Below are positions 9,062 through 18,608 of a DNA stretch of 64,000 bases, piece by piece (position 1 is the first letter of the stretch; every line of letters starts with the position of its first letter). The DNA lies in assembly GCF_025060895.1 (NCBI RefSeq), contig NZ_JANZKV010000031.1:21718-85717 (forward strand), written 5' to 3'. Under the pieces are notes generated by a model that did no database searches, was not told where the DNA came from, and saw only the letters and a list, made by a program, of their open reading frames with translations. The stretch is from Stieleria sedimenti. GTDB lineage: Bacteria; Planctomycetota; Planctomycetia; Pirellulales; Pirellulaceae. Made by a program: the position numbers and the translations under genes.

Positions 9062-10141
9062 CTACCGTTCGTTCTGGTGGTGCGGGCTTTCCAGTAGGTG
9101 CTTCTTCAGCAGGTCGTCACCGTAGTCGTTACCTGGTTCACGAAACACGGTGTGAATATGATTGACGGGACCGGAGTTGCGTCCTGGAGGAAAGTGGTTG
9201 TCAAACTCGATGATCACGGTGGGGCCGTGGATTCGGTAGTAATAAGGCTTGCCCTCGGCCGTGCCAGCCCAGGCAAAATGAATCTTGTCCAAGCCTGATT
9301 TCAAGATTCGATCCAATTGGATGTGAGCGATGTTGTGTTCGTAGTTGTGAACATATTCGTCAATCAGTGACATCAGGAGGCGTCGCTGGGCGGCGTTCAG
9401 TTCCGATGCCGGCAAGCCCGTTGGGGTTTTCAATTGATCCCCACGCGTCGGACCGGTGACCACGTCGCGGGGGGCCACATTGTCGATGATTGCTTTGGCT
9501 CGCTGTTGATCGTTCAGTGACGCGAAAAGCCGTTTTCCTTTTTCATCTTCCGCGTTTTGGACCATCCAGCCCGAGTACGTCCCCTCGGGCAGCCTGGCAG
9601 GATCCGAGCCCATGAATGCAGGTCGGACGGAAACTTCATCGCCAACGACCGTGACGTTGAGCGCGAGGTGATGGCCGTCTAATTGCCATCCCCACGAATC
9701 GTCCTTCGCGGGATCGCCGAAGAGACCGATCCAGTAAAGGTCATGCCCAAACATCGGTGTATTGTTGGGGCGGCGCTTCTCGGCCAGACTCTTGAGGATC
9801 TCATCAAGATGCATGATCCCGGTTGTTTTCAGATAGCCCTGGCTACTGAGGGTGCTTTGCAGCAATTGATGTGCGAGCGTCCGTTGTTCCGGTGACATCT
9901 CCTTGAAACTGACGCCTTCCCGTTTAAACGAAGTGGACGGGAGATTGCTCCACGCCCGACGCTCTTTGTCGTCGAGCGGGAACATGGCCTGCTTTCGCAG
10001 TTCCGGGCTGAGACCTTCGAGGAAGGCAACCGCGGATTGACGCATCTCGGTGACGGGAGCCTTGTGTTTCTCCTTTATCTCCTGAGCATGTGCGACTGTG
10101 ATGCAGGCAAAAAGGTACGCGGCGAGAGAGAGTCGTTTCAT
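9062..10141 (-). CDS. Secreted DUF3500 domain protein
   Basis: 359 residues with a signal peptide ending near VAHAQ. The rest matches the DUF3500 family in length and motifs: FPLDDKERRAWSNLP early, LLQSTLSSQGYLKTTGIMHLDEILK, DLYWIGLFGDP, WGWQLDGHHLALN and the C-terminal RIHGPTVIIEFDN with NHIHTVFREPGNDYG. The biochemical function is not established. The histidines of DGHHLALN and NHIHTVFR are the most conserved-looking polar positions. It is in the same direction as the DUF1080 gene, but 281 bases separate them, so a shared operon is uncertain. Confidence 0.85.
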   Translation of the reverse strand: MKRLSLAAYLFACITVAHAQEIKEKHKAPVTEMRQSAVAFLEGLSPELRKQAMFPLDDKERRAWSNLPSTSFKREGVSFKEMSPEQRTLAHQLLQSTLSSQGYLKTTGIMHLDEILKSLAEKRRPNNTPMFGHDLYWIGLFGDPAKDDSWGWQLDGHHLALNVTVVGDEVSVRPAFMGSDPARLPEGTYSGWMVQNAEDEKGKRLFASLNDQQRAKAIIDNVAPRDVVTGPTRGDQLKTPTGLPASELNAAQRRLLMSLIDEYVHNYEHNIAHIQLDRILKSGLDKIHFAWAGTAEGKPYYYRIHGPTVIIEFDNHFPPGRNSGPVNHIHTVFREPGNDYGDDLLKKHLLESPHHQNER

Positions 10142-10478
10142 CTTCGGATTTCCTTGGAGCCTGGTTTTGGAAAACGGTACCCAACAAGCTTCGGCAAAAA
10201 GTAAGTGTATTCGAAAAGACTTTAATCATCATGATACTGCCACTCGCGTCGTCCCACATCCGCTTTCCCGCTAGGTTCGTTGCCGAGAAGCAGACATTTC
10301 GTACCATCTGGACCAAGTGTTCGACATCGCGGACAGGATTGTCTGTCTGCCTGACGGAGGCTGTGTTCAGTTCAAGGCCGCAGGGTCAATTGACGCGTGA
10401 CGAGTTGATCCGCAGGATGGTGGGCATCCACGCGATCACTTGCATCCAGCCATAAACACCAAACCCGACCTACCAAAT
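10142..10478. other. Intergenic region without recognised gene
   Basis: 337 bases between the divergent DUF3500 and sialidase-like genes. Both promoters should lie here. No strong repeat or convincing short reading frame was seen. Confidence 0.5.
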
Positions 10479-12260
10479 ATGGGAAACCGCTTCGTGCCTT
10501 TTACCCAACCTATAGAGTTAAATGCCATCAATGCCGCATTGGCGAATTGCTGTTCCGTTTCGGGTCGGCTCGTCACGCGGTTCATTCTCCTGACCACTGC
10601 GATGCTTGCCTCGGCCGCCATCAGCTTCGGGGTGGAGAATCCTGCCGATTCACCCGGCGGAAAAAAAACAGCGATTGCGGGGGATGGTGGGCGAGGGGGT
10701 GAACAGCGATTGCCTGACAGCTCGGCGGGGCCTCCGGTTTGCCTGAGCGCAAACAACCTGTCGATCGCCACGGGCCAGCCTTCGCAAGTGCTCATGTCGA
10801 GTGGCTCCACGCACATCCCGGTATGGTCATTGTCGGGTTCCACGGTGGGACAGTCTGTCGCCGGACTCGTGTCGGGGTTACCGAGAGGGTGCGCCGCAGT
10901 GAAGGTTGAGATCGTCGTGACCACGACGGATGAGTCGACGAGCCCGATGGATGAGGACGTCTATCGATGCCACCTCTCGCAGATGGTGGAGGGTGCCGCC
11001 TTCACGTCCCGGTATGTGCTGGGAACGCCCGTGCGGACGTCGCTCCCAGCCGCACCGCTCTACACGCGAACCATCGTCCTGGAGTCCTACTATCCGGTGG
11101 ATCCGAACGCGCCCCTGTGGGTGCGTATTCAACGGGAGCCTGGCGATCCCGCGGACTCGTTCACCCACCCCACTGGCCTGGCAATGATCAAGGTGACACC
11201 GCTGAACGCGCTGCCAAGGGCGCATGTCGTGCAGAACGTACGCGGCTATAACTCATGGCCGATGATTCAGGCCATCGGGGAGAAACTGGTCTGCGTGTAC
11301 AGCCGAGGCTCGGCGCATACGATCGCCGAAGACGCCCGCGCCGTTTACGCACGCACATCCATCGATCACGGAAAAACATGGACGAAGGAAACGGTCGTCG
11401 CCGACACGCCAAACGATGGCGAGGTCGCCATCGGGAAGGGCTTGGATTCCGCGGGGGCGATGCTCCTCTGGGTGCGTCGAATCGGATCGAAGTGGAACCA
11501 CGACCTTTACCGCAGCACCGATGGTGTGACGTTCTCGCTCGTGGCGACGCCGAAGCTCGCCGTGATGCCGATCCAGATCACCGACATCTTCGAAGTCCCA
11601 ACCGTCGGGCTCATGGCACTGTGGTTTGCAGGGGACTACGGCGACGATGGCCCGAGTCACTCGTGGGGCACGCTGGCCAGTCGTGATGATGGCGCAACCT
11701 GGACACAGGCCACCATCGAATCCGAACTGACCAAACCGCAGTGGCCGACCGAGCCCTCTGCGGTCTATCTTGGCGATGGTAGGATCCTGGCAGTCGCACG
11801 GACAGAACAGGGGGGCATTTCAACAGCACGGTCTCAATTCCAAATGGTCTCAACTGACTATGGTGCGACGTGGACGCGGACGCAAACAAACATCGGCGAG
11901 GTCGTCGCTTCCACGCCGAGCCTGGTCCTTGACGCCGAAACCGGTTTGCTGAGCAACTACTACTATCAGCGTGGGCGGGGGATCCTTCGTCGTCGAGTCG
12001 TCGATCCAGATTGTGTGTTCGACAATCCGCTCAATTGGCCCGATTCGGAGGCCGTCGCCACCGGCAGTCGGGTCACATTCGATGCGGGCAACGTGAACGC
12101 CACCGCGATCGGGGGCACACACCACCTCGCCTTTTACTCTGGCGAGGCTTCTGACACGGCAATCTTGGTAACAGTGCTTCCGGCACCGACCATCGACTCA
12201 GCCTCGCCGATGCCCTGCGATACGTCCAACGATACTGATTCGGATGGTCGGCCTGATTAG
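10479..12260 (+). CDS. Secreted sialidase-like (BNR/Asp-box) protein, possibly C-terminally truncated
   Basis: 593 residues from ATG 10479; the start is uncertain because an in-frame TTG at 10440 and the signal-like segment RLVTRFILLTTAMLASAAISFG about 30 codons in allow alternatives. The first third has a beta-sandwich character with low-complexity linkers. Residues about 270-560 hold Asp boxes of the sialidase propeller (SIDHGKTW, SRDDGATW, STDYGATW). Such proteins release or bind terminal sugars in planctomycete polysaccharide use. The protein ends abruptly in DTSNDTDSDGRPD, which resembles the start of a calcium-binding thrombospondin type 3 repeat, so a longer ancestral C-terminus may have been lost. 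Confidence 0.75.
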   Translation: MGNRFVPFTQPIELNAINAALANCCSVSGRLVTRFILLTTAMLASAAISFGVENPADSPGGKKTAIAGDGGRGGEQRLPDSSAGPPVCLSANNLSIATGQPSQVLMSSGSTHIPVWSLSGSTVGQSVAGLVSGLPRGCAAVKVEIVVTTTDESTSPMDEDVYRCHLSQMVEGAAFTSRYVLGTPVRTSLPAAPLYTRTIVLESYYPVDPNAPLWVRIQREPGDPADSFTHPTGLAMIKVTPLNALPRAHVVQNVRGYNSWPMIQAIGEKLVCVYSRGSAHTIAEDARAVYARTSIDHGKTWTKETVVADTPNDGEVAIGKGLDSAGAMLLWVRRIGSKWNHDLYRSTDGVTFSLVATPKLAVMPIQITDIFEVPTVGLMALWFAGDYGDDGPSHSWGTLASRDDGATWTQATIESELTKPQWPTEPSAVYLGDGRILAVARTEQGGISTARSQFQMVSTDYGATWTRTQTNIGEVVASTPSLVLDAETGLLSNYYYQRGRGILRRRVVDPDCVFDNPLNWPDSEAVATGSRVTFDAGNVNATAIGGTHHLAFYSGEASDTAILVTVLPAPTIDSASPMPCDTSNDTDSDGRPD

Positions 12261-12502
12261 TCGGCATTGCTGACCGAAGTCAAGCAACTGACTGACGCCA
12301 GCATCGCGAACCCCATTAAAAAACCTTCCCCGTTTTCCTTTCCGCCGGCGACACTTCGCTCGCTCGAAATGCTGAGCAGACAAGCTGCTACCATGATGGC
12401 TGCAAACGTGCGCTGAGTGATGACGAGCGGGTCAGGCATGTTGTCGTCTCCGATGTGGGTTATGTTAGTCGAACGAATCAACGACGAACAAGGAGTCTTC
12501 TG

Positions 12503-13255
12503 ATGTCGGCCTATACTGCTGAAGTGATTGGAACCATGATGCTGGTTCTGTTTGGCAATGGCGTGGTGGCGAACGTTGTTCTCGCCCGCACCAAGGGAAA
12601 CGATGGCGGCTGGATTGTGATTGCGGCAGGTTGGGGCATCGCTGTGTTCATCGGGGCATTCTGTGCCAGCGAGTTCAGTGGAGCGCACCTCAACCCGGCG
12701 GTGAGTGTCGCGATGGCAGCGGCCGGAAAACTGAGCATCGTTGACGCCGGTGCTTACATCGTGGCTCAATTCATTGGAGCGATTCTCGGGGCGGCACTGG
12801 TCTATTTGTTTTATCGCGAACACTTTGACGTCACCGAAGACGCTGATGCCAAACTTGCGTGCTTTTGCACCGCCCCGAACATTCGCAAGTTGGGACAAGC
12901 GTTCTTTTGCGAAGTTGTCGGCACATTCGCCTTGATCCTGCCCATTTTCCTGATGGCGACACCGAGCCTGATTCAAGGTGAAGCACCGTCAGATTCCGAC
13001 CCGGTGTTAGGACTTGGTTCACTCGGGTTGTTGCCCGTTGGCCTGCTTGTTTTCGGAATCGGTTTGTCTCTCGGTGGAACCACCGGGTATGCGATCAACC
13101 CGGCTCGTGACCTGGGGCCACGTCTGGTGCATGCCCTGCTGCCCATCAAGGGCAAACGCAACAGCGACTGGAGTTACGCGTGGGTCCCCGTGATGGGACC
13201 ATTGCTGGGCGCAGTGCTGGCCGCGCTGCTGTACCGCTATGTGCTGTCGAGTTAG
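12503..13255 (+). CDS. glpF: MIP family aquaglyceroporin (glycerol facilitator-like)
   Basis: Inner-membrane channel for glycerol or other small neutral solutes. ATG 12503 follows an AAGGAG ribosome site (12490-12495), which rules out the in-frame ATG at 12455. It is 250 residues with six membrane helices and two NPA half-helices: HLNPAVSV and AINPARDLGPR. The Asp after the second NPA-Arg is typical of glycerol facilitators rather than strict water channels. The loop after helix 3 contains a short acidic/cysteine segment (DVTEDADAKLACFCTAP). It stands alone between two sialidase-like genes; no glycerol kinase is nearby. Substrate selectivity is inferred from the motif only. Confidence 0.9.
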   Translation: MSAYTAEVIGTMMLVLFGNGVVANVVLARTKGNDGGWIVIAAGWGIAVFIGAFCASEFSGAHLNPAVSVAMAAAGKLSIVDAGAYIVAQFIGAILGAALVYLFYREHFDVTEDADAKLACFCTAPNIRKLGQAFFCEVVGTFALILPIFLMATPSLIQGEAPSDSDPVLGLGSLGLLPVGLLVFGIGLSLGGTTGYAINPARDLGPRLVHALLPIKGKRNSDWSYAWVPVMGPLLGAVLAALLYRYVLSS

Positions 13256-13347
13256 CCTTGCCCGTTTTACGTTCGAATTATACAGAGTCCGCCACGAGCC
13301 AGTGGCTCATTGTTCAGACTTCAACATCATCATAGGTCGTTCGCTTC

Positions 13348-15273
13348 ATGTTCCATCGACGCTACTTCGTCACGTCACTCGTCATCGGATTTGCGTTCTC
13401 GTTCTCGGTTTTACCCGCGATGTCTCAGGATGCGGGATCCGAGGATCTCAGCTTGAACGCAGTGAAATGCGAGGGTGACTATCAACATCATTTACAAGGT
13501 GTCTGTACCGACGACACGGCGGCGATCTTCTGGTCCTTCACGACCGAACTGGTGAAGACTGATCGACAGGGCCGAGTGCTGAAAACAATCCCTGTTGCGA
13601 ACCATCATGGCGACCTGTGTTTCAAGGACGGAAAGATCTACGTCGCGGTAAATCTGGGACGGTTCAACGATCCCAAAGGCAACGCGGATTCGTGGGTGTA
13701 TGCTTACGACGCCAATACCCTGGATCTTGTGGCCGAGCACGAAGTTCAGGAAGTGTTTCACGGTGCGGGGGGGATCGGCACGACGGATGGCCACTTCTAT
13801 GTGGTGGGGGGACTGCCCGACGGTGTGCAAGAAAACTACGTCTACGAATACGACGCCGATTTTCAGTTCGTGAAACAGCACACCCTCCAAAGCAAGTGGA
13901 CACATCTGGGCATTCAAACCGCCACGTTTCACGACGGGGCCTGGTGGTTCGGCTGCTACGGATCACCGGCGATTCTGTTGAAGACCGACGCCGGCTTCAA
14001 TCTCATCGGGCGTCATGAGTTCAATTGCTCGTTGGGAATCATTGGAGTCGGTCCAGGTCGGTTGATGTTTGCCAAAGGTCCAAGGAATGCAGCCGGCCGC
14101 CACATGGGTTCGCTGCATCTGGCGCGTCCCGATGCAACTCGGGGACTCGTGGAAGTGTCCACGGCGGCCGGGACTGAGCAGAGACCACCGCAAGGCGTCG
14201 CGCCGGGAATCGAAAAGCCGCTACTGATCGCTCCTCGGCCCGGAAACGGCCGCAACAGCGAAGGCGATTTCATCCAGCTCAAAGACGGACGTCTCCTGTT
14301 GGTGTACTCGAAATTCACCGGTACCGGGGACCATGCTCCTGCCGAACTCGTGGGGCGATACTCGTCCGACGGTGGCGAGACCTGGGGTAGCGATGATGTA
14401 CCGATCATCGCTCGAACAGGTCGCGACGCGAATCTGATGTCCGTCTCGCTGCTGCGATTGGCCGATGGCCGAATCGCACTCTTCTACGTTCGCAAGTACG
14501 ACAGTCCGGATGGCTCGAAGTATCCGTATCTCGATCACATTCTGATGCGGACCAGCACCGACGAAGGCCAGACCTGGTCCGAACCGACGTACGTCGTGCC
14601 GGAGAATCAGCCTGGTTATCGCGTGCTGAACAACGACCGAGTCATTCAACTCAAGAGCGGCCGTTTGGTCGTGCCGCTGGCTGTCCACTATTTGCCGGGT
14701 CGGCCGGGGTTTCAGAGTTCCGCTGAAATGGTTTGCTATTTGTCTGATGATCAAGGGGCGTCGTGGCGGGCCAGCACCAGCACGCTGAAATCAGAACTGC
14801 TGGCTCAGGAACCGGGCGTGGTGGAATTGAAGGACGGAACGCTACTGATGTTTTGCCGCAGCCGCGATTGTCAGCTGGTTGCGCGCAGCGAAGATGGCGG
14901 CGACACCTGGTCGCCGCTAACGCGATCCTCGATCGCCCAGCCCACTGTTTCGCCCGCATCGATCGAGCGAATTCCTGAAACGGGTGATTTGCTGCTGGTG
15001 TGGAACAACGGCAACGATCCGCTGGCGGCACTCAAGCCGGTCGGCCGTCGTCCTTTCACCGTTGCGATTTCCAAAGATGATGGAGCCACTTGGCAACACA
15101 TTCAAAACATCGGTGCCGATCCGAAGGGCTGGTACTGCTACACCGCGATCGAGTTTGTCGACGACCATCTGCTCTTGGCCCACTGTGAATTTCCCGGGCT
15201 AAATTCGCTTCAGATCACACGCGTGCCCGTCAGTTGGCTGTACAAATCGAACGAAGATCCGCAGCAGAAATAG
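13348..15273 (+). CDS. Secreted two-part protein: propeller-like N-terminus and sialidase domain
   Basis: 641 residues starting with a signal peptide (MFHRRYFVTSLVIGFAFSFSVLPAMSQ). Residues about 35-250 resemble a propeller that tracks values (GKIYVAVNLG, GHFYVVGGLPDG, GAWWFGCYG), similar in style to the protein at 6574. Residues about 285-635 form a sialidase-like propeller with five Asp boxes (SSDGGETW, STDEGQTW, SDDQGASW, SEDGGDTW, SKDDGATW). The start of the second domain carries the usual RPGNGRNSEGDFIQL segment with its substrate-facing arginine. The substrate is unknown; many planctomycete members are not true sialidases. Transcription probably ends at the hairpin at 15341-15388. Confidence 0.82.
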   Translation: MFHRRYFVTSLVIGFAFSFSVLPAMSQDAGSEDLSLNAVKCEGDYQHHLQGVCTDDTAAIFWSFTTELVKTDRQGRVLKTIPVANHHGDLCFKDGKIYVAVNLGRFNDPKGNADSWVYAYDANTLDLVAEHEVQEVFHGAGGIGTTDGHFYVVGGLPDGVQENYVYEYDADFQFVKQHTLQSKWTHLGIQTATFHDGAWWFGCYGSPAILLKTDAGFNLIGRHEFNCSLGIIGVGPGRLMFAKGPRNAAGRHMGSLHLARPDATRGLVEVSTAAGTEQRPPQGVAPGIEKPLLIAPRPGNGRNSEGDFIQLKDGRLLLVYSKFTGTGDHAPAELVGRYSSDGGETWGSDDVPIIARTGRDANLMSVSLLRLADGRIALFYVRKYDSPDGSKYPYLDHILMRTSTDEGQTWSEPTYVVPENQPGYRVLNNDRVIQLKSGRLVVPLAVHYLPGRPGFQSSAEMVCYLSDDQGASWRASTSTLKSELLAQEPGVVELKDGTLLMFCRSRDCQLVARSEDGGDTWSPLTRSSIAQPTVSPASIERIPETGDLLLVWNNGNDPLAALKPVGRRPFTVAISKDDGATWQHIQNIGADPKGWYCYTAIEFVDDHLLLAHCEFPGLNSLQITRVPVSWLYKSNEDPQQK

Positions 15274-15340
15274 AAAACGCTGAAAACGGATCGAGACGAG
15301 AGTTCGGCGGGCGGTTGCTCAGCCTGCCGATCCGCAGACG

Positions 15341-15388
15341 AAAAAGGGGGAGGGAGAAATCGTGTCCGCCCCCCTTCCGCTTTTTTAG
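15341..15388. terminator. Bidirectional intrinsic terminator between convergent genes
   Basis: A GC-rich stem-loop (aaaaagggggaggg pairing with ccccccttccgctttttt) lies between the convergent genes ending at 15273 (+) and 15385 (-). The T-run on one side and A-run on the other would serve both strands. Confidence 0.65.
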
Positions 15389-15789
15389 TAGTGCGACTTC
15401 ATCAAGTCGATTCCTGGCTGCATCGCGTCCCTCCATTGCTGTTCAACTTCCGGGGTGAATTTTGGATCATGCTCCCTGACGGCGCGACACAGTGCGTTGA
15501 TCCACAGTTCGTACATCGGCGGCGGGATGTCCAAATGATCACGATCATGACGCACGGCCAATTGTTCGATTTCCTCACGAACATGCGACTGACCTTGGCT
15601 GAACAGTATCATCACCAGCAAGGATTCTCGCAGCATTAATTTCTGATGCGGAAAATCTGTATGACGAAATTTGGATGCGACTTCCGACGAACTCGCCATC
15701 AACGTTTCATAAAACGAATCCACGAACCCGCCACCGTGCATGCAGCGGTGGTAGCTGGCCGTCACCGGGTCAAGGCTGTTTGGAATCAT
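15385..15789 (-). CDS. Single-domain globin
   Basis: 134-residue haem protein of the bacterial globin type. The B-helix aromatic segment (FVDSFYETLMASS) and the F-helix with the probable haem-ligating histidine (EQLAVRHDRDHLDIPPPMY) are visible; the final helix ends WRDAMQPGIDLMKSHY. It has no reductase or sensor domain, so it resembles orphan globins used for NO or oxygen chemistry or for sensing. It sits downstream of the nitronate monooxygenase-like gene on the same strand (83-base gap) and close to the molybdoenzyme operon, which favours a role in nitrogen-oxide handling. That role is inferred. Confidence 0.82.
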   Translation of the reverse strand: MIPNSLDPVTASYHRCMHGGGFVDSFYETLMASSSEVASKFRHTDFPHQKLMLRESLLVMILFSQGQSHVREEIEQLAVRHDRDHLDIPPPMYELWINALCRAVREHDPKFTPEVEQQWRDAMQPGIDLMKSHY

Positions 15790-15872
15790 GTTTCACTCGG
15801 CTGGTGTTCACGAATGATTGATGCTAGCAGCACGGTCGGTAACCGTTTGCGTTCCACGCTGGTCCCCCCGTT

Positions 15873-17369
15873 TTAAACGATTGTACTCTCCACGCGAGAC
15901 GCACTGAGCAGACAGTTCACGACATCAGCCGCTGTGTAGCTCGTCGCGTTGTCCGATTCGAGAAATTGTGTGATGCCGGCGACATCGTTGCCGCAGGTAA
16001 CTAACGGCTGCTCCTGCCGGTCGCCGCTACGACGCTGCGGAATTCCGATGCTCGCCATCAAGCCGTTGCAAACGCACTTGCGACCGACGGTGTCGTCCCT
16101 CTCGCCGCCTTTGCGCAAGTATGACTTGATCGGTTCACCGGGGCATCGCCAACCAACGTTGCCGTCGGGTTTGCGGTAGCCTTGGCGAAGAAACCCCAGA
16201 TCACACACACGTTGACGCTGCTGGAAGACCGCCTGGTCGGACAATGAGCCCTCGATCTGAAAAACCTTGAAGGGGAATCCGGTTGGCGACGCGAGGGGAT
16301 CGGTTACCACATCGGCTTTGCCGTCGCGACATTGGCTGATAATCCGTTCTTTGATGTCGCTGCGAAACCCCGACTGCTTGCAGAAGGCGAACGCCGTTCC
16401 GACTTGCACCCCCGTCGCTCCGGATTCAATTGCCTCGCGAACTCGCTCCGGTGAACCGTACGAGCCGGCCAGCCAAAATGGCAACCCCAGCGCTGCGATC
16501 GCATCCAGGTCCACTAAGTCGCGTGCTCCATACACAGGTTCACCGCGATCGTTTAGGCCCGACTTTCCTCGCGGCGGTGCGTTGTGTCCGCCTGCGGTCG
16601 GTCCTTCGACGATGAATCCATCGACGCGACCACTGGATTTTCGTGCCAACATCGTCGCCAACGTCGCAGAGGCAACGATGGCCAGAAATTTTGGACGATG
16701 GAGCCAAGGGATCTCCCCGCCACCAAACTCGATCGGATCAAAGCGGCTGACGAAATCATCGTCACGTTGTGCGCCGACGATGTGCAGAGGCAACTCGACT
16801 GGCAAGCCGTCTCGCAGTCGATCCAAGATGCCAGGGATCGCTCTTGGGATTCCCGCCCCCATCAACACATAATCGACGTCTGCCAACATCGCGCCGAACA
16901 ATGACGGGAGTGTCGGCGTTTGGATCTTTTCCAAATAGTTGATTCCAACCAGCCCGTCATGATCTTCTTTTGCCAAATAAACTTCGACAAAGTTGGCGAT
17001 CACCACCAATTCCAGTTCGGCTTGCGTGGGCTGATGCGACAAGACCATCGTGGTTGCATGTGCCGCACCGTCGGTAAGTCCGCCTTCAATGAAATAGCGA
17101 TCCAGGATCCGCTGCGCCATGGGTGGATACGGGAACTGCGCCAGGGCGCGACGCATGTGCCCACCGGCATCGCCGAGTTGCAGTCGACGCACCAAGACCG
17201 CGTCAATTGCAGTGCCAGAGACAACACCGAGTTGCCCCGTTTGGGAAACCGATCGAGCCAGTCTCCAATCGGATACCGCGACTCCCATACCACCCTGGAT
17301 AATGATCGGCTCGGCTTGGCTGGCGGGATCCTGGCTGACGGGATCCTGACTGACGGGATGATCGTTCAT
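15873..17369 (-). CDS. Nitronate monooxygenase / PfaD-like FMN flavoprotein
   Basis: 498-residue TIM-barrel flavoenzyme of the 2-nitropropane dioxygenase family. FMN-binding features are IIQGGMGVAVSDWRLA at the N-terminus, FIVEGPTAGGHNAPPRG in the middle and the phosphate-binding IESGATGVQVGTAFAF. The C-terminal 130 residues carry several cysteines and end in a helix after TCGNDVAGI. Length and the first barrel strand fit the long branch that includes PfaD enoyl reductases, so the substrate could be an alkyl nitronate or an acyl chain. The extreme N-terminus contains a short direct repeat (VSQDP repeated), a minor oddity. It follows the molybdoenzyme operon after 179 bases. Confidence 0.85.
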   Translation of the reverse strand: MNDHPVSQDPVSQDPASQAEPIIIQGGMGVAVSDWRLARSVSQTGQLGVVSGTAIDAVLVRRLQLGDAGGHMRRALAQFPYPPMAQRILDRYFIEGGLTDGAAHATTMVLSHQPTQAELELVVIANFVEVYLAKEDHDGLVGINYLEKIQTPTLPSLFGAMLADVDYVLMGAGIPRAIPGILDRLRDGLPVELPLHIVGAQRDDDFVSRFDPIEFGGGEIPWLHRPKFLAIVASATLATMLARKSSGRVDGFIVEGPTAGGHNAPPRGKSGLNDRGEPVYGARDLVDLDAIAALGLPFWLAGSYGSPERVREAIESGATGVQVGTAFAFCKQSGFRSDIKERIISQCRDGKADVVTDPLASPTGFPFKVFQIEGSLSDQAVFQQRQRVCDLGFLRQGYRKPDGNVGWRCPGEPIKSYLRKGGERDDTVGRKCVCNGLMASIGIPQRRSGDRQEQPLVTCGNDVAGITQFLESDNATSYTAADVVNCLLSASRVESTIV

Positions 17370-17548
17370 GGAACTTGCTCCGTGCTTGAGAGGACTTCAT
17401 CTGCCAGTGCTGCCGGCGAGATGGTTGTAAATCCATTTTATCACTTGCCGTCTCAACGTCACCTTCAATTAAGTCTCCGTTGTGTAAGCCTTTCGTCACG
17501 ATTCGGTGACGCTCACAAAACGATCGATAGGTTTCGCCGTCACCCACG

Positions 17549-17839
17549 CTATGTCTTGCTCAATACTTGTTCAAACTCCTGCGTGTCAAAAACTTGCAAG
17601 GTGCGAGTGCGAACGTTGCCTTTTTGGGCAAGTGACAATAGCAGCGATGCACCGACTGTTTCATTCGGCACCTCCAGGACGACGCAGCCGTCGACATCGC
17701 CCACGGCCCAGTATTGCGAAACGAGTTTTCCGCCGGCTGCTTCGACGCTATGGCGGAAATCGACGGCGCGTTTGATGGTATCACCGACATTGCGTATGCC
17801 TTGGTCGGTGAAATTGAGCAGAGTCAGATATCGAACCAT
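17549..17839 (-). CDS. GYD domain protein
   Basis: 96 residues from ATG 17839 (MVRYLTLLNFTDQG), the canonical GYD-family opening. In-frame starts further upstream would extend into the preceding gene. Conserved features are GIRNVGDTIKRA, QYWAVGDVDGCVVLEVP and the closing GNVRTRTLQVF. GYD proteins form a ferredoxin-like dimeric alpha-beta barrel; their biochemical role is not known. The gene starts 25 bases after the stop of the chaperone gene, so it is probably the last gene of the molybdoenzyme operon. Confidence 0.85.
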   Translation of the reverse strand: MVRYLTLLNFTDQGIRNVGDTIKRAVDFRHSVEAAGGKLVSQYWAVGDVDGCVVLEVPNETVGASLLLSLAQKGNVRTRTLQVFDTQEFEQVLSKT

Positions 17840-17864
17840 GTGTCTTCCCTGGAAACGGAGCGGT

Positions 17865-18608
17865 TTAGTGAGATCGAATTTGGTGCAGGTCTGGGGCGCC
17901 GCATTCATACGGATCGTCGGGGTCGACGATCGGTGTCAGGTGATTGTCGGGCAACAAATCTGATGGCCATTGGTGTCCATCGGAAAGCGTTTGCCAGAGC
18001 ACGAATATCCACTGCGAGACCGCGGCGAAGTATTCGACATGAGTTGCTTCGCACATTTGCCAACATGCTGCCGGTAACCAGTCGTGCATGTGGTCGCAAG
18101 CGAAGCCCGACAGTGCCTGCATCACGGTTTGGCGAGACGGTTCGTCGGATGCTTGTGATGCCATTGCCAACATCATCGCGACGAATTCGAGTTGGCACAG
18201 CAAGTGGTCGGGACGCTCACCTTGCACCGTGCTGCCACGGAAACCGAAAGCGTGATAAAACCCGCTCAAATCGCCGAGGATCGTCCCCTTGTCGCGACGG
18301 ATGTAGGACGCTTGATTGAGCGGACAGGCTTGCGCGCCATCGAATAACCTCCAGTATTCGTCGGACCAGTCTTCGTAACTGAGTTGGTTCGCACAGCGGA
18401 CCACTTCAGCAAGTGCAGAGCGTGGACTGGGGCGGTTTGCAGCTTCATCGGAAATTTCCGCGGCATCGCCCAAGGCATAACGCAAGAGTTCGTCATACGG
18501 CTCCGCCTGATCGCCTTCGGCCGGAAAGTCCCACTGGGGCCGCAGCATCTCAACCGTCAACAAGACCAGGTCGGCCTGCGCGGCCAGCGTGACAGAGCGT
18601 TCGTTCAC
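17865..18608 (-). CDS. TorD/NarJ-like molybdoenzyme maturation chaperone
   Basis: 247-residue, mostly helical cytoplasmic protein of the TorD/DmsD/NarJ group, which binds the alpha subunit and its Tat signal during insertion of the molybdenum cofactor. Visible family-like segments include YHAFGFRGSTVQGERPDHLL, CQLEFVAMMLAMAS (matching the conserved PDH.. and LEFM..L motifs) and FACDHMHDWLP. Its ATG overlaps the stop of the gamma subunit gene by four bases, tying it to the alpha-beta-gamma operon. In nitrate-reductase and ethylbenzene-dehydrogenase operons the equivalent delta gene occupies the same place. Confidence 0.88.
   Translation of the reverse strand: MNERSVTLAAQADLVLLTVEMLRPQWDFPAEGDQAEPYDELLRYALGDAAEISDEAANRPSPRSALAEVVRCANQLSYEDWSDEYWRLFDGAQACPLNQASYIRRDKGTILGDLSGFYHAFGFRGSTVQGERPDHLLCQLEFVAMMLAMASQASDEPSRQTVMQALSGFACDHMHDWLPAACWQMCEATHVEYFAAVSQWIFVLWQTLSDGHQWPSDLLPDNHLTPIVDPDDPYECGAPDLHQIRSH

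Noticed and set aside
12257..12976. 239-codon frame opposite the aquaglyceroporin gene
   Set aside because: Antisense to glpF, whose NPA motifs and membrane helices are unmistakable. A short possible signal peptide near 12400 on that strand was not convincing.
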